Assembly (NCBI GenBank): GCA_016125475.1
Contig: WGLR01000033.1
Coordinates: forward strand, 1 to 64,000
DNA length: 64,000 nt
From: Betaproteobacteria bacterium
GTDB lineage: Bacteria > Pseudomonadota > Gammaproteobacteria > Burkholderiales > Ga0077523
Direction: 5' to 3'
The translations under genes and the position numbers were made by a program. Each line of letters opens with the position of its first letter. Position 1 is the stretch's first letter. A model generated the notes under the pieces. That model did no database searches. It was not told the DNA's origin and saw only the letters and a list, made by a program, of their open reading frames with translations. Below, piece after piece: positions 63,901 through 64,000 of this stretch.

Positions 63901-64000
63901 CACCGCCATCCCGGGTCGGGACACGGAGTAGACGTGGTCGATCCCCTTGATCCGGGCGAGCACCTGTTCCGCCGGCGTCGCGACGAGGCTTTCGACGTCC
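60985..64000 (-). CDS. RND-family efflux pump permease (5' end outside the window)
   Basis: About 1005 residues are visible; the frame is open to the window edge and its first text, [20 protein letters not shown], corresponds to residue 70-80 of such pumps, so the true start lies outside. Twelve helices in two halves and the proton-relay region [20 protein letters not shown] are seen, as is [12 protein letters not shown] in the second half. The sequence [20 protein letters not shown] is typical of a subgroup of RND permeases with unknown substrates, not AcrB. The periplasmic adaptor gene is expected beyond the right edge. Confidence 0.95.
   Translation of the reverse strand, partial: [1004 protein letters not shown]

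Noticed and set aside
1..64000. tRNA, rRNA, CRISPR array, transposase or integrase genes
   Set aside because: I read both strands for these and saw no cloverleaf with CCA-type end, no regularly spaced repeats, and no DDE or tyrosine recombinase motifs.

Overview
The window is a high-GC chromosomal segment, very probably from a betaproteobacterium. The reasons are the gene order rpsB-tsf-pyrH-frr-uppS-cdsA-dxr-rseP-bamA-skp-lpxD-fabZ-lpxA-lpxB-rnhB, the divergent fnr/hemN pair, the outer-membrane and lipid A genes of a Gram-negative cell, and the codon use (third positions almost always G or C). No rRNA, tRNA, CRISPR array or insertion sequence was recognised. The assignment to class is an inference from gene content only.

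Left part (1-13.2 kb): a decayed secreted-protein gene, a BisC/TorA-type molybdoenzyme, an MscS channel, a small conserved protein, an enoyl reductase-like MDR protein, then a tight minus-strand operon of BCCT osmolyte transporter, cyclic-nucleotide-binding/CBS/DUF294 protein and DnaQ-like exonuclease. A GNAT acetyltransferase and a GAF plus HD-GYP protein follow. Next (13.7-22.1 kb) comes a regulator cluster. It holds a 643-residue chimera (periplasmic binding-protein head, gutted cyclase domain, TolB-like and TPR parts), a 1332-residue SARP/degenerate cyclase/ATPase/TPR protein, and a divergent BTAD regulator. A perfect heptamer direct repeat with 11-bp period lies in the shared promoter region.

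Middle part (22-42 kb): two PQQ-dehydrogenase-like beta-propellers with unusual active-site residues, a frameshifted DUF3237 gene with a trailing coding remnant, two SDR enzymes, and a CmcJ/NvfI oxidoreductase. There is also a compact signalling operon: periplasmic c-type heme sensor, Ser/Thr kinase with a duplicated C-terminal domain, then adenylate cyclase with FHA domain, preceded by a GlcG/HbpS-like gene. A sulfurtransferase, a GAF protein and a di-heme DUF1111 protein follow. An NMT1-type ABC transporter has its permease and binding-protein genes separated by an RloA/RloB (AbiL-like) defence pair with an AT-rich promoter.

Right part (42.4-64 kb): the rpsB-to-rnhB housekeeping operon, read leftwards, with several stop/start overlaps and a CopD-like membrane gene added at its end. 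After it come a TauE/SafE-like gene, hemN and fnr around an FNR box, a DUF2892 membrane protein and an RND efflux pump cut by the window edge.

The most system-like candidates for follow-up are the heme sensor/kinase/FHA-cyclase operon (27.5-31.4 kb), the SARP/cyclase cluster with its chimera (13.7-21.5 kb) and the defence pair embedded in the ABC transporter locus (39-41.2 kb).
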